Positions 52,916 through 61,544 are shown, numbered from the stretch's first letter. The stretch: DNA of 64,000 bases from Streptomyces sp. NBC_01288 (GCF_035982055.1 NZ_CP108427.1:7811001-7875000), one strand, 5' to 3'. Made by a program: numbers and translations. The notes: generated by a model from the letters alone, not told the origin.

Positions 52916-53887
52916 ATGGGCCTGTATCCGGAGATCGAACCGTACGACCACGGCATGCTGGATGTCGGCGACGGCAACCACGTCTATTGGGAGACCTGCG
53001 GAAACCCGCGCGGCAAGCCCGCGGTCGTGCTGCACGGCGGCCCGGGGTCGGGCTGTTCCCCTTACCCCCGGCGGTACTTCGACCCCGCCGCCTACCGGAT
53101 CGTGCTGCTCGACCAGCGCGGGTGCGGACGCTCCACACCGCACGCGAGCGCGTACGACACCGACATGAGCGTGAACACGACGGCCCACCTCATCGCCGAT
53201 CTGGAGCTGCTGCGGCGGGAGTTGGGGATCGAACGGTGGCTGGTGTGGGGTGCGTCGTGGGGGTCGGTGCTCGGGCTGCGGTACGCGCAGACGCATCCAA
53301 GTGCGGTGTCGGAGCTGGTGCTTACCTGTGTCGCCACCGGGTCGAATCCTGAAGTGGCCTTGCTGACCAGGGGACTTGGCAAGCTCTTCCCGGAGGCGTT
53401 CGAGGCGTTCGTCGGTGAACTCCCCGTCGCGGAACGGGAAGGGAACCTCGCCGCGGCCTACCACCGGCTCATCGAATCGCCTGACCGGGCGGTGCGGGAG
53501 CGGGCCGCACGTGCCTGGACGGACTGGGAGACGGCGATCGTCCCGGCTCCTCCGCGCTCCGAAAAGCGGTACGAGCACCCGGAGTTCAGGATGTGCTTCG
53601 CCCGGACCGTCACGCACTACTTCGGCAAGGACCACTTCCTGGGAGAGGGAAACGAGGAGGGCGTCGTGCTGCGGGACGCGCCCCTCCTCAAGGACATCCC
53701 CGGCACCCTCGTCCAGGGCAGCCTCGACCTCGGCAATCTCCTCGGTGTCGTCTGGCGACTCCATCACGCCTGGCCCGGCAGCGAGTTGGTGGTCGTGGAC
53801 GAGGCCGGGCACAACGCGAGCGCGCCGGGCGTCGCGGAGGCGCTGGTGGCGGCGACGGACAAGTACGCCCGCCGCCAGCGCCATTGA
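52916..53887 (+). CDS. pip: Prolyl aminopeptidase
   Basis: The 323-residue alpha/beta hydrolase has the oxyanion HGGPGSG (40-46), DQRGCGRSTPH, the nucleophile elbow GASWGS with Ser114, and the late acid/base pair near GSLDLGNLLG and EAGHNAS. It removes N-terminal proline from peptides (family S33). ATG 52916. It stands 43 bp after the UDG gene and convergent to the LamG gene. An internal insertion or deletion is not seen; length is normal. Confidence 0.94.
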   Translation: MGLYPEIEPYDHGMLDVGDGNHVYWETCGNPRGKPAVVLHGGPGSGCSPYPRRYFDPAAYRIVLLDQRGCGRSTPHASAYDTDMSVNTTAHLIADLELLRRELGIERWLVWGASWGSVLGLRYAQTHPSAVSELVLTCVATGSNPEVALLTRGLGKLFPEAFEAFVGELPVAEREGNLAAAYHRLIESPDRAVRERAARAWTDWETAIVPAPPRSEKRYEHPEFRMCFARTVTHYFGKDHFLGEGNEEGVVLRDAPLLKDIPGTLVQGSLDLGNLLGVVWRLHHAWPGSELVVVDEAGHNASAPGVAEALVAATDKYARRQRH

Positions 53888-53905
53888 CCCCCTTGGCCCT
53901 GTTGC

Positions 53906-55375
53906 TCAGCCGATGCGCGCCGCCGCCACCGGTCGTGCCGACACGTCGTAAGTCCCGCTGCTCTTCGACGAGTTGACGCTCCACCGGTACCGCGAGAACT
54001 CACCCGTGGCATCGGAGGCGTAGAACATCATGTGGCCGATGCCGACGCCCTGGAGGTTCTCGCCGGGGACATCGCCGACCATGCGGGTGTCCGGGTACTT
54101 GGGGTAGTTGGTCAGGGCGTAGACGCCGTGCGGGTCGGAGGTGCAGTCGACGATCTCGACGGCGTACTGCGTCTCGCCGGTGAAGTCGGCGGTGCCGCTG
54201 AAGACGCCCTTGACCTCGCGGACCATGACGATGTGGCCGGTGTTGTCGGGGTCGCTGCCGTTGTGGTCGACGGCGATGATGTCGCCGGGCCGGAGGTCGG
54301 CGACCTTGCGGACGCGCTGGAAGCGGGGGCCGGCGGTGGCGTTCAGGAAGGCCGCGCAGTAGTCGGCGGCCTCCGGGACCTTCTCCTGGAAGTACTGGAG
54401 GAAGTAGGCGTCGTCCGCCCAGCCGTAGGTGTGCTTGAGGACACCGGTGACGAAGGACGCGCAGCGGGCGCGGGCCACCCAGCTCGCCGGGTCGTCGGGC
54501 GTGCCCCAGGCGAGGGTGGCGGGCGAGCCCGACTGGTAGACGTTGTTCTCGCGGGCCGTACGGCCGCTGACCAGGGCGATCTCGTCGGCGGTCAGGGCGC
54601 GGGCGTACGTCCGTACGTCGTCGATCGCGCCCTTGAACCGGTTGACGGGCGCGCCGTCGAAACGGGCCCGGCCGATGGAGAAACCGGAGGTCGCGGCCCA
54701 GGACAGGGCGGTCGCGGCGCTGCCCTGCGGCTGCCCGTCGACGTACAGCCGGATCTGCGTGCCGTCCCAGACGCCGGTCAGATGGGTCCAGCTGCCGAGA
54801 CCGGCCGGTGAGGTGGCGACGGCGGACACCTTGGTCGCCTGGTCCTCGCCGCGGACCTTGAAGGCCCAGGTGGAGACGGTGTTGTCGTACTGGAGGAGGA
54901 AGCGGCTGGTGGTGGCGGAGTCCTGGCTCACCGCCGTGTACATGGTCGCCGGGTCGGCGTCGCTCGCCAGGCGCACCCACGCCGAGACGGTGAAGGGGAG
55001 TGTCGTGTCCAGGACGGAATCGGCGGCTGCGTACGCCCCGGACGTCCCGTCGAGGCTCAGCTCGCCGCCCGCGCGCAACGCCGTCCAGGTCGCGCCGGAG
55101 CCGAGCGTGAGGGGATGCTCCCGGCCGGAACGGTCCGCGCCCGAACCGTCCAGCGCCCAGTGCCCCACCAGCCCGTCGACCAGATACCCGGCCGCCAACA
55201 GCCGCTGATATCCCACCAGTTGCTCGGCCTGCGCCAGATGCGGCGTGCCGACCGGCGTGAACGGAGTGTCCAGCGCCACGTCCGCCACGGCCACCCCCGC
55301 TCCCTGCGCGACGCCCGCCATCGCCCCGACCCCGACCAGCGCGGCCCCGCTCAACAGGCCACGTCTGCTGACCAT
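53906..55375 (-). CDS. Tat-exported protein with LamG lectin-like and Cys-His amidase-like domains
   Basis: The 489-residue protein has a Tat signal (VSRRGLLSGAALVGVGAM). A laminin-G/concanavalin-like domain follows at about 68-265 (GHWALDGSGADRSG, FTVSAWVRL, WTHLTGVWDGTQIRLYVDGQ, GAIDDVRTYARALTADEI). The C-terminal domain at about 300-470 looks like an NlpC/CHAP-type amidase: Cys in RCASFVTGVLKHTYGW, His in NTGHIVMVREV. Together they suggest a surface enzyme binding a carbohydrate and cleaving a peptide or amide. ATG 55375 has GAGGGAG. It lies beside the GntR gene but probably is not part of that locus. Confidence 0.78.
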   Translation of the reverse strand: MVSRRGLLSGAALVGVGAMAGVAQGAGVAVADVALDTPFTPVGTPHLAQAEQLVGYQRLLAAGYLVDGLVGHWALDGSGADRSGREHPLTLGSGATWTALRAGGELSLDGTSGAYAAADSVLDTTLPFTVSAWVRLASDADPATMYTAVSQDSATTSRFLLQYDNTVSTWAFKVRGEDQATKVSAVATSPAGLGSWTHLTGVWDGTQIRLYVDGQPQGSAATALSWAATSGFSIGRARFDGAPVNRFKGAIDDVRTYARALTADEIALVSGRTARENNVYQSGSPATLAWGTPDDPASWVARARCASFVTGVLKHTYGWADDAYFLQYFQEKVPEAADYCAAFLNATAGPRFQRVRKVADLRPGDIIAVDHNGSDPDNTGHIVMVREVKGVFSGTADFTGETQYAVEIVDCTSDPHGVYALTNYPKYPDTRMVGDVPGENLQGVGIGHMMFYASDATGEFSRYRWSVNSSKSSGTYDVSARPVAAARIG

Positions 55376-55390
55376 GTTCGCTCCCTCTGC

Positions 55391-56059
55391 TTACCGCTCC
55401 GCGTCGTCCCCGAACAGATGCCGGACCGTGGAACGGTAGTTGGTCCGTACGTGGGCCAGTGCGTGCGCGCGGGCGCGGTCCGGGTCGCCGGATGCGATCG
55501 CCTCGTACAACTCACGGTGTTCCACGAGGAGTTGGGGCCACTCCTCGTTCCGGCGGGTCATCCAGCGCAGTCGGCCGGCGACCGGCTCCAGGGCGGCGGT
55601 CAGTAGCGTGTTGCCCGCGATCGCCACGATGCTGTCGTGCAGGCGGCTGTTGATGTCCGTGATCACCTCGGCGTCCCCCGCCTCGGTCGCGGCGGCCGCA
55701 CGGTCGAGGAGTTCCGCCACCTCGGCCAGTTCCTCCGGTGTCGCGCGGGACGCGGCGAGCCCGGCGGCGTAGACCTCCAGGGCCTCGCGCAGTTCGAAGA
55801 GCTCCCGGACGTCGTTCGGGGTGAGACGGCGTACGACCGTGCGCCGCGGGGTCTCGAAGTGGACGAACCCCTCGGCGACCAGCGCGCGGATCGCCTCGCG
55901 GACCGGCACCCGGGAGATGCCGAAGCGCTCGGCCAGCTCGCGCTCCACCAGCCGGTCACCGGGACGGAGGCGACCGGCGATGACGTCCTGCCGCAGGGTG
56001 GCCAGGACGCGCTCGCGCACCGCTCCGAGGGGTTCGATCTTCGCTGTCGTGGAGCTCAT
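55391..56059 (-). CDS. GntR-family regulator (FadR/FCD subfamily)
   Basis: The 222-residue protein has an N-terminal winged HTH (about 12-78: RERVLATLRQDVIAGRLRPGDRLVERELAERFGISRVPVREAIRALVAEGFVHFE) and a helical FCD ligand domain (about 88-212) with the metal-binding pattern D...H...H (INSRLHDSIVAIAG, HRELYEAI, ARAHALAHV). Divergent from a nucleobase-type permease and a racemase; a 16-bp palindrome between them is its likely operator. It probably represses the locus until a hydantoin- or allantoin-like ligand is present. Confidence 0.9.
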   Translation of the reverse strand: MSSTTAKIEPLGAVRERVLATLRQDVIAGRLRPGDRLVERELAERFGISRVPVREAIRALVAEGFVHFETPRRTVVRRLTPNDVRELFELREALEVYAAGLAASRATPEELAEVAELLDRAAAATEAGDAEVITDINSRLHDSIVAIAGNTLLTAALEPVAGRLRWMTRRNEEWPQLLVEHRELYEAIASGDPDRARAHALAHVRTNYRSTVRHLFGDDAER

Positions 56060-56150
56060 GGGTTTATCTTCGCCGACTCCGAGGGTCTTTTACGGAGCGT
56101 TAACAACGGAGACATCGGTCGGAACCGTTGACGGGAGGACCATGACGGCA

Positions 56151-56166
56151 GTTTGGTATACCAAAC
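56151..56166. promoter_or_regulatory. Perfect 16-bp palindrome, probable GntR operator
   Basis: GTTTGGTATACCAAAC is fully symmetric and contains TGGTATACCA, close to the core of FadR-type operators. It lies 63 bp before the NCS1 permease start and about 92 bp from the GntR start, where it could control both. A TATACC within it may serve as the -10 element. Confidence 0.75.
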
Positions 56167-56228
56167 GACACCGGAAGCCGTCCTGCCCATCCCTTCCATC
56201 CCTCCCGTCCCCTCGCCCTGGAGGCCCC

Positions 56229-57707
56229 GTGTCCCTCGCCGACCGCGCCGAAGCCACCGGCACACCAGCGTTCGTCCCCGACCCACGGCTCACCAACGAA
56301 GACCTCGCCCCCGCCGACAAGCGGAACTGGAAGGTCTTCGACCTCTTCGCCATGTGGATGTCCGACGTCCACAACCTCGGCAACTACACGTTCGCCGCAG
56401 GCCTGTTGGTCCTCGGCATGAACGTCTGGCAGGTCTTCACCGCCCTGCTCGTCGGCTTCGTGCTCATCTACGTCGGCATGAACTGGATGGGGAGGATCGG
56501 GCAGGCGCACGGCGTTCCGTTCCCGGTCGTCAGCCGCGTCAGCTTCGGCGTGTGGGGCGCCAACATCCCGGCCCTCATCCGGGCCGTGATCGCCATCATG
56601 TGGTACGGCATCCAGACCTACCTCGCCTCCGTCGCCGTCAACGTGATGCTGCTGGCCGCGTGGCCGGGCCTGGAGTCCTGGACTCACCACTCCTTTCTGG
56701 GACTTGACGCCCTGGGCTGGGTCTCCTTCGTGTCCCTCTGGCTGATCCAGGCGGTGATCATCAGTCAGGGCATGGAATCCGTACGGAAGTTCCAGGACTT
56801 CTGCGGCCCCGCGATCTGGCTGGTGATGATCGCGCTGGCCATCTGGGTACTGGCGAAGGCGGGTTGGTCGATCTCCCTCACCTCCACCCCGCACCCGGTC
56901 TCGTTCGGCGAGCAGTGGCGCCAGTGGTTCGGCGCGATCGGCCTGATCCTCGCGACGTACGGCACGCTGATGCTCAATTTCTGCGACTTCTCCCGCTTCG
57001 CGCCGGACTACAAGACCGTCCGCCGCGGCAACTTCTGGGGCCTGCCCATCAACTCCACGGCGTTCGTCGTCGTTTCGGTGATCGTCACGGCCGGCTCGCT
57101 GGAGGTCTGGGGTCAAGCCATCACGGATCCGGCCGAGTTGGTCGCCAAGGTCGGCAACACCTGGGTGATGGTGCTGGGCGCGCTGACGTTCGCCGTCGCC
57201 ACCATGGGCGTCAACATCGTCGCCAACTTCGTCTCGCCGGCGTACGACCTGGCCAACGTCTGGCCGCAGAAGATCACCTTCAGGATCGGCGGCATGATCA
57301 GCACCGTCGCCGCGCTGGTGGTGACCCCGTGGAACCTCTTCTCCAACCCCACGGTCGTCAACTACTTCCTCGGTGGCCTCGGCGCCTTCCTGGGCCCGCT
57401 GTTCGGCGTGATCATGGTCGACTACTACTGGGTGAAGCGCGGCCGGGTCGATGTGCAGGCGTTGTTCGACGCGACCCCGGGCTCTCGCTACTACTACCGG
57501 GGCGGCGTGAACCCCAAGGCCCTCGCGGCGTTCCTGCCTGCGGCGGCGGTAGCGGCGGTGCTCGCGCTGGTGAAGACGTTCAGCGACGTGGCCCCGTACT
57601 CGTGGTTCATCGGTACGGCACTGGGCGCGGGCCTGTACGTACTGATCTGCCGCACCGATCGAGCCGCCGCCGAGCCCGCGCCCGCTCCCGAGCCGCTGGA
57701 GGTCTGA
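56229..57707 (+). CDS. NCS1-family nucleobase/hydantoin/allantoin permease
   Basis: The 492-residue protein has about 12 membrane helices and NCS1 markers: NEDLAPADKRNWKVFDLFAMWMSDVHNLGNYTFAAGL, HGVPFPVVSRVSFGVWGANIPALIRAVIAIMWYGIQTY, FCDFSRFAPDYKTVRRGNFWGLP, PAYDLANVWPQKITF. NCS1 carriers import nucleobases, hydantoins, allantoin or related ring compounds with Na+ or H+. GTG 56229 has GGAGG upstream. The racemase follows 5 bp after its stop, so the two are co-transcribed. Confidence 0.92.
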   Translation: MSLADRAEATGTPAFVPDPRLTNEDLAPADKRNWKVFDLFAMWMSDVHNLGNYTFAAGLLVLGMNVWQVFTALLVGFVLIYVGMNWMGRIGQAHGVPFPVVSRVSFGVWGANIPALIRAVIAIMWYGIQTYLASVAVNVMLLAAWPGLESWTHHSFLGLDALGWVSFVSLWLIQAVIISQGMESVRKFQDFCGPAIWLVMIALAIWVLAKAGWSISLTSTPHPVSFGEQWRQWFGAIGLILATYGTLMLNFCDFSRFAPDYKTVRRGNFWGLPINSTAFVVVSVIVTAGSLEVWGQAITDPAELVAKVGNTWVMVLGALTFAVATMGVNIVANFVSPAYDLANVWPQKITFRIGGMISTVAALVVTPWNLFSNPTVVNYFLGGLGAFLGPLFGVIMVDYYWVKRGRVDVQALFDATPGSRYYYRGGVNPKALAAFLPAAAVAAVLALVKTFSDVAPYSWFIGTALGAGLYVLICRTDRAAAEPAPAPEPLEV

Positions 57708-57712
57708 CCCGC

Positions 57713-58426
57713 GTGCGCATCGTCGTCACCAACTGCAACACCACGCAGGCGATGACCGAGGAGATCGTACGAGGTGCCCGGGCCGCGGCAGGCCCGGGCA
57801 CCACCGTGACCGGCCTGACCCCGGCGTGGGGCCCCGAGTCGGCGGAGGGCTGGCTGGACAGTTATCTGTCGGCGGCGGCCGTAATGGATCTGCTCCGTAC
57901 GTACGAGGGCCCTGCGTACGACGCCGTCGTCATGGCCGGCTTCGGGGAGCACGGGCGGGAAGGTGTCCGGGAGTTGGTGGACGTACCGGTCGTCGACATC
58001 ACCGAGGCGGCCGCCCACCTGGCCTGCCTGCTCGGCCGACGCTACGGCGTCGTCACCACGCTGGAACGGTCCTGCGGACAGATCGAGGACAGCCTGGAGC
58101 TGGCGGGGGTCGGCCGGAACTGCGCGGGGGTGGTGGGGACGGGGTTGAGCGTCCTCGACCTGGGCGGCGACGAGGCCCGTACGGAGGCGGCGTTCCTCGC
58201 GGCGGCGGAACGGGTGTGCGCGGCGGGGGCGGAGGTCCTGGTGCTGGGGTGTGCCGGGATGACGGGGTTGCAGCGGGCGGTGGGGGAGAAGTTGGGGTTG
58301 CCGGTGGTGGACGGGGTGGGGGCGGGGGTGAAGTTGGCCGAGTCGTTGGTGGGGTTGGGGTTGAGGACGAGCAGGGTGGGGAGTTTTGGCCGGCCGGTGG
58401 TGAAGAGGAGGGGGTGGGGGCGCTGA
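57713..58426 (+). CDS. Asp/Glu/hydantoin racemase family protein with one catalytic Cys replaced
   Basis: The 237-residue protein has the family start IVVTNCNTTQAMTEEI, the domain-1 motif VVMAGFGEHGREGVREL and the domain-2 motif VLVLGCAGMTGL. Hydantoin and allantoin racemases use two cysteines; the second is present (in GCAGM) but the first, usually ACF in this place, reads AGF. That argues against a simple two-base racemase and may mean another isomerase or lyase activity, or only one-handed proton exchange. Operon partner of the NCS1 permease. GTG 57713 has GGAGG about 10 bases upstream. The last third is encoded by unusually G-rich DNA. Confidence 0.82.
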   Translation: MRIVVTNCNTTQAMTEEIVRGARAAAGPGTTVTGLTPAWGPESAEGWLDSYLSAAAVMDLLRTYEGPAYDAVVMAGFGEHGREGVRELVDVPVVDITEAAAHLACLLGRRYGVVTTLERSCGQIEDSLELAGVGRNCAGVVGTGLSVLDLGGDEARTEAAFLAAAERVCAAGAEVLVLGCAGMTGLQRAVGEKLGLPVVDGVGAGVKLAESLVGLGLRTSRVGSFGRPVVKRRGWGR

Positions 58427-58486
58427 AGGGGTGGGGGTGGTCGGGGCTGCTGGGTTGAGTTCAGAGTGCGGGTGCGTGGGGGTTGC

Positions 58487-58581
58487 TCGCGCAGTTCCCC
58501 GCGCCCCTTAAAAGCGCCTTGGCTGGTCCGGCGTTCAGGGGTGCGAGGTCGTGGCTTTTAGGGGCGCGGGGAACTGCGCGA
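58487..58581. repeat. Large inverted repeat made of two facing copies of the dispersed element
   Basis: 58487-58515 is nearly the exact reverse complement of 58554-58581 (28 bp, one extra base), separated by 38 bp. The arms contain the GGGGAACTGCGCGA core found also at 30011 and 40366. The hairpin stands after the racemase gene and may end its transcript. From 58588 to the GH6 start nothing else was recognised. Confidence 0.85.
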
Positions 58582-58797
58582 CCAGCCACGACGGCGCTGT
58601 AGCCGCTCAACGACAGACCGTGGCACCCCCTACCGCGGCGCATCCCCCGTCACAGCGCACCCGTCGAGGCACACCCCCGTCGGGGTGATCTTCCCCCGCC
58701 CTGCCAGGTCACGCACCGGACCAACCCCGGGCGCCCCGCAGACTCCGGGAAGGACAAGTCGCCGCCCAGTCACCCCGCGCGGCAGAACGGAGCCACC

Positions 58798-59745
58798 TTG
58801 CCCACCCCGGTACGCCGAGCCCTCCTCGCCACCCTCCTCGCAGGACTGTGCTGCGCCGGGGCGACACGCGACGTACCGGAACCGTTCTGGGCCGCCCCCG
58901 ACTCCCGAGCCGCACAGCAGGCAGCCGCCTGGCGCGAGGCCGGCCGGACAGCCGACGCCACGCTGATGGACCGCATCGCCGCCAGACCCGAAGCCGAGTG
59001 GCTCAACGGCCCCGACCCCGGCCCGGTCGTCCGCGCCCGCACCACCGCCGCCGCCCAGGCGGGCCGCACCGCCGTACTCGTCGCGTACTACATCCCGAAC
59101 CGGGACTGCGGCCAGTACTCCCAGGGCGGCGCCCCCACCGCAGCCGCCTACCGCACCTGGATCGACGAGTTCGCGACCGCCCTCGGCGACCGGGGCGCCT
59201 ACGTCATCGTCGAACCGGACGCGGTCGCCCAAGTGGTCGCCGGCTGCACCCGGGTCACCGCGAGCGAACGCTACGCACTGCTCGCCCACGCGGTCGACCG
59301 TCTCAAGGGCCAACCGCACACCCACGTCTACGTCGACGCGGGCAACTCCAGCTGGATCCCCGAGGCTTGGCGACTGGTCGCCGCGCTCAAGGCGTCCGGC
59401 GTCGCCCGAGCCGACGGCATCGCCCTGAACGTCTCCAACTACCAGACGAACGAGGCGAGTTCGACGTACGGTGACCAACTCTCCAAAGACCTCGCCGGCA
59501 AGCACTACGTCGTCGACACCAGCCGCAACGGCAACGGCCCCTACACCGGCACCGACGCGTGGTGCAATCCACCCGGCCGCGCCCTCGGCACCCCGCCGAC
59601 GACTCGCACGGACAACCCCCTCCTCGACGCCTACCTGTGGATCAAACGCCCCGGCGAGTCCGACGGCACCTGCCGAGGCGGCCCGACGGCAGGCCAGTGG
59701 TGGCCGTCGAACGCCCTCGAACTGGCCCGCAACGCCCGCCCCTGA
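58798..59745 (+). CDS. Glycoside hydrolase family 6 cellulase-like protein
   Basis: The 315-residue protein has a short signal peptide (about 1-25) and a full GH6 catalytic domain: YIPNRDCGQYSQGG (with the proton-network Asp), YVIVEPDAVAQV with the catalytic acid Asp in VEPDA, HVYVDAGNSSWI, GIALNVSNYQTNE, VVDTSRNGNG, WCNPPGRALG, YLWIKRPGESDGTC. It should cleave beta-1,4-glucan outside the cell. There is no carbohydrate-binding module or linker. TTG 58798 has GGAG six bases upstream and directly precedes the signal sequence; the first ATG is well inside the domain. Confidence 0.88.
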   Translation: MPTPVRRALLATLLAGLCCAGATRDVPEPFWAAPDSRAAQQAAAWREAGRTADATLMDRIAARPEAEWLNGPDPGPVVRARTTAAAQAGRTAVLVAYYIPNRDCGQYSQGGAPTAAAYRTWIDEFATALGDRGAYVIVEPDAVAQVVAGCTRVTASERYALLAHAVDRLKGQPHTHVYVDAGNSSWIPEAWRLVAALKASGVARADGIALNVSNYQTNEASSTYGDQLSKDLAGKHYVVDTSRNGNGPYTGTDAWCNPPGRALGTPPTTRTDNPLLDAYLWIKRPGESDGTCRGGPTAGQWWPSNALELARNARP

Positions 59746-59773
59746 CCCATGACTTGGTCACCTGGTGGCCTGC

Positions 59774-60250
59774 CTACGGCTTGGGCTCCCAGACGTACCG
59801 CACATCCGGCTCCCGCTCCTCGTTGCCGCTCCCGTCCGTGAACTCGACGGCGACGAAGCCGTGCCGCTCGTAGAACCGGTGGGCGGGCTTGTTCACCTGG
59901 AAGGTCCACAGCTCCAGGCCCCCCGGACTCCGCTCCTTCGCGAGCTCGACGAACCGGTCCCCGAGCCCCCGCCCGCGCCAGTCCGGTTCGAGATACAGCT
60001 GCGACAACTCATCCCCGTTGATCACCATCAGCCCCACGACCCCACCGCCGTCCCCCGCGTCGGCCAACCAGATCTCCCGCAACGGCACGACCACGTCCCG
60101 GAAGTGGTCCCGCACGTCATCGGCGGACCGCGGACTGACGACGGTCGGCAGCGCGGCGGCGAACGAACGCAGCCACACATCGGCTGCGGGGCGCGCATCG
60201 GGTGCGGTGGCCCGCCGCAGCGTGACGACGACCTCGGAGTCGGGGTTCAC
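59774..60250 (-). CDS. GNAT-family N-acetyltransferase
   Basis: The 158-residue protein has the GNAT acetyl-CoA site QLYLEPDWRGRGLGDRFVELAKE (motif A, R/Q-x-x-G-x-G/A) and motif B ELWTFQVNKPAHRFYERHGFVAVE. Acceptor unknown. GTG 60250 overlaps the RidA stop by 4 bp (GTGA), so the two are translationally coupled. Confidence 0.87.
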   Translation of the reverse strand: MNPDSEVVVTLRRATAPDARPAADVWLRSFAAALPTVVSPRSADDVRDHFRDVVVPLREIWLADAGDGGGVVGLMVINGDELSQLYLEPDWRGRGLGDRFVELAKERSPGGLELWTFQVNKPAHRFYERHGFVAVEFTDGSGNEEREPDVRYVWEPKP

Positions 60251-60681
60251 GGCTGAGACACCTCTTCCTCTGCCGGCCCTTCTTCCGGTACGACGGCTGT
60301 CGCCGTGATCTCCACGAGCTGCCCGGTGTACCCGAGGCAGGCCACGCCGACGAGCGTGGACGAATGCGGTCCCGCGCTGAGCCCGGACGCCTCGACCACC
60401 TCCCACACGGCGGACAGCACCGAGGGTTCGCTACTCACGACATACACGTCCGTCGCGACGACATGCCCCAAGTCGCTCCCGACCGCCCGCAGTTGCTCCC
60501 CGAGATTCACCATCACCTGCTCGGCCTGCCGCACCGCGTCCCCGACACCGACCACCTTGCCGTCGACGTCGAGCGGAACCGCCCCGGCGAGAAAGGCGAG
60601 CTTCGTACCGGCTTCGACGACGGTCGCGTGGGAGTAGGTGGGCGGCGGGAAGAGGGTGGGGACGGTGACGCGTTCGAGCAC
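60247..60681 (-). CDS. RidA family (YjgF/UK114) protein
   Basis: The 144-residue protein fits RidA: YSHATVVEAGTKLAFLAGAVPLD, GDAVRQAEQVMVNLGEQLRAVGSDLGHVVATDVYVV, and the C-terminal STLVGVACLGYTGQLVEITATAVV. The usual Arg that binds the 2-imino acid carboxylate (VR/ARxxL) is not obvious here, so it may be one of the RidA-like subgroups (Rid2-7) rather than true imine deaminase. GTG 60681 has GGGAG. Upstream partner of the GNAT gene. Confidence 0.85.
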   Translation of the reverse strand: MLERVTVPTLFPPPTYSHATVVEAGTKLAFLAGAVPLDVDGKVVGVGDAVRQAEQVMVNLGEQLRAVGSDLGHVVATDVYVVSSEPSVLSAVWEVVEASGLSAGPHSSTLVGVACLGYTGQLVEITATAVVPEEGPAEEEVSQP

Positions 60682-60772
60682 GGGGTCTCCCAGAAATCGG
60701 TCGATCGGTCACCGGTGGCCGGCAGTTGGCGGTCGGCGGCCTACGGTCGGCGCGGGTGCGGGCGTCAGCCGA

Positions 60773-61471
60773 TCACATGGACGAAGCGCCCGCATCCGAA
60801 TTTCCGGTAGACAGTCGGCGTTGGCACTCCCGTGCAAGGAGCGGGTACGCCTCGGTGATGGCCGCATAGATCCGCCGCCGGAGCAGCTCCTCCGCGGTGG
60901 CCCGCCCCGCACCTCCATGCAGCCCGTGCAACAACTCGTCGTAACGAGCCAGCCGGTGCATCAGATAGTCGACCTTCCACCGGTCGGGCACGACAGCACC
61001 CTCTGGCGGCAGCACCAGCCGCTCGTACGCCCGCTCCCCGTCCCGCCGATCGCGATGCTCGACCGCCAGCGTCGCCAACGTGCGCGGAGCCAGCAGAGGC
61101 ACGTCGATCGGTTCGGCCGCGATCCGTGCCAGCACCTCCCGCCGCCTGCGCCGAGCGGCGATCCGCGCCGTGGCCGACCTCCGTGCGGCAGCCGCCGAAA
61201 CGGCCCGGAACTCCTCACTCCGTTCAGCGGCCTCGACCCGCTCGACGCAGTACAGCCGGATTCGCGGAGCCGCCCGGACCTGCGGATTGACTCGCAACAG
61301 GTCGGGTTCACCGAGCAGTTGACGCACCATCCCGGCTGTCCATCCCCGCGCGCGCAACCTGGCGGCCGAGAGATGCGTACGAGCGGCCTGCGCGCCGCCG
61401 CTGCCCTCCGCGTCCCGCCCCTGCTCCTGCTCCTGTCCCTGCCCACTCTCATTCGTCTCGTGCGCTGCCAT
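60773..61471 (-). CDS. Hypothetical protein with conserved Arg-rich helical core
   Basis: The 232-residue protein has a Gln/Glu-rich start, then a segment like a small DNA- or protein-binding module (LSAARLRARGWTAGMVRQLLGEPDLLRVNPQVRAAPRIRLYCVERVEAAE, about 35-85), a strongly basic Ala/Arg helix (about 90-115) and a second helical domain ending LLRRRIYAAITEAYPLLARECQRRL. I recall similar proteins in actinomycetes without a named function. ATG 61471 has GGGGAG six bases upstream. It lies 73 bp downstream of the small partner of the TIR-NTPase, same strand, and may belong to that locus. Confidence 0.65.
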   Translation of the reverse strand: MAAHETNESGQGQEQEQGRDAEGSGGAQAARTHLSAARLRARGWTAGMVRQLLGEPDLLRVNPQVRAAPRIRLYCVERVEAAERSEEFRAVSAAAARRSATARIAARRRRREVLARIAAEPIDVPLLAPRTLATLAVEHRDRRDGERAYERLVLPPEGAVVPDRWKVDYLMHRLARYDELLHGLHGGAGRATAEELLRRRIYAAITEAYPLLARECQRRLSTGNSDAGASSM

Positions 61472-61544
61472 CGACCGCTCCCCGTGGTGACTCTCAGTGA
61501 CCACTCCAGTGAAGCGCGCACCACTGACAATCGGCCCGACGGCC

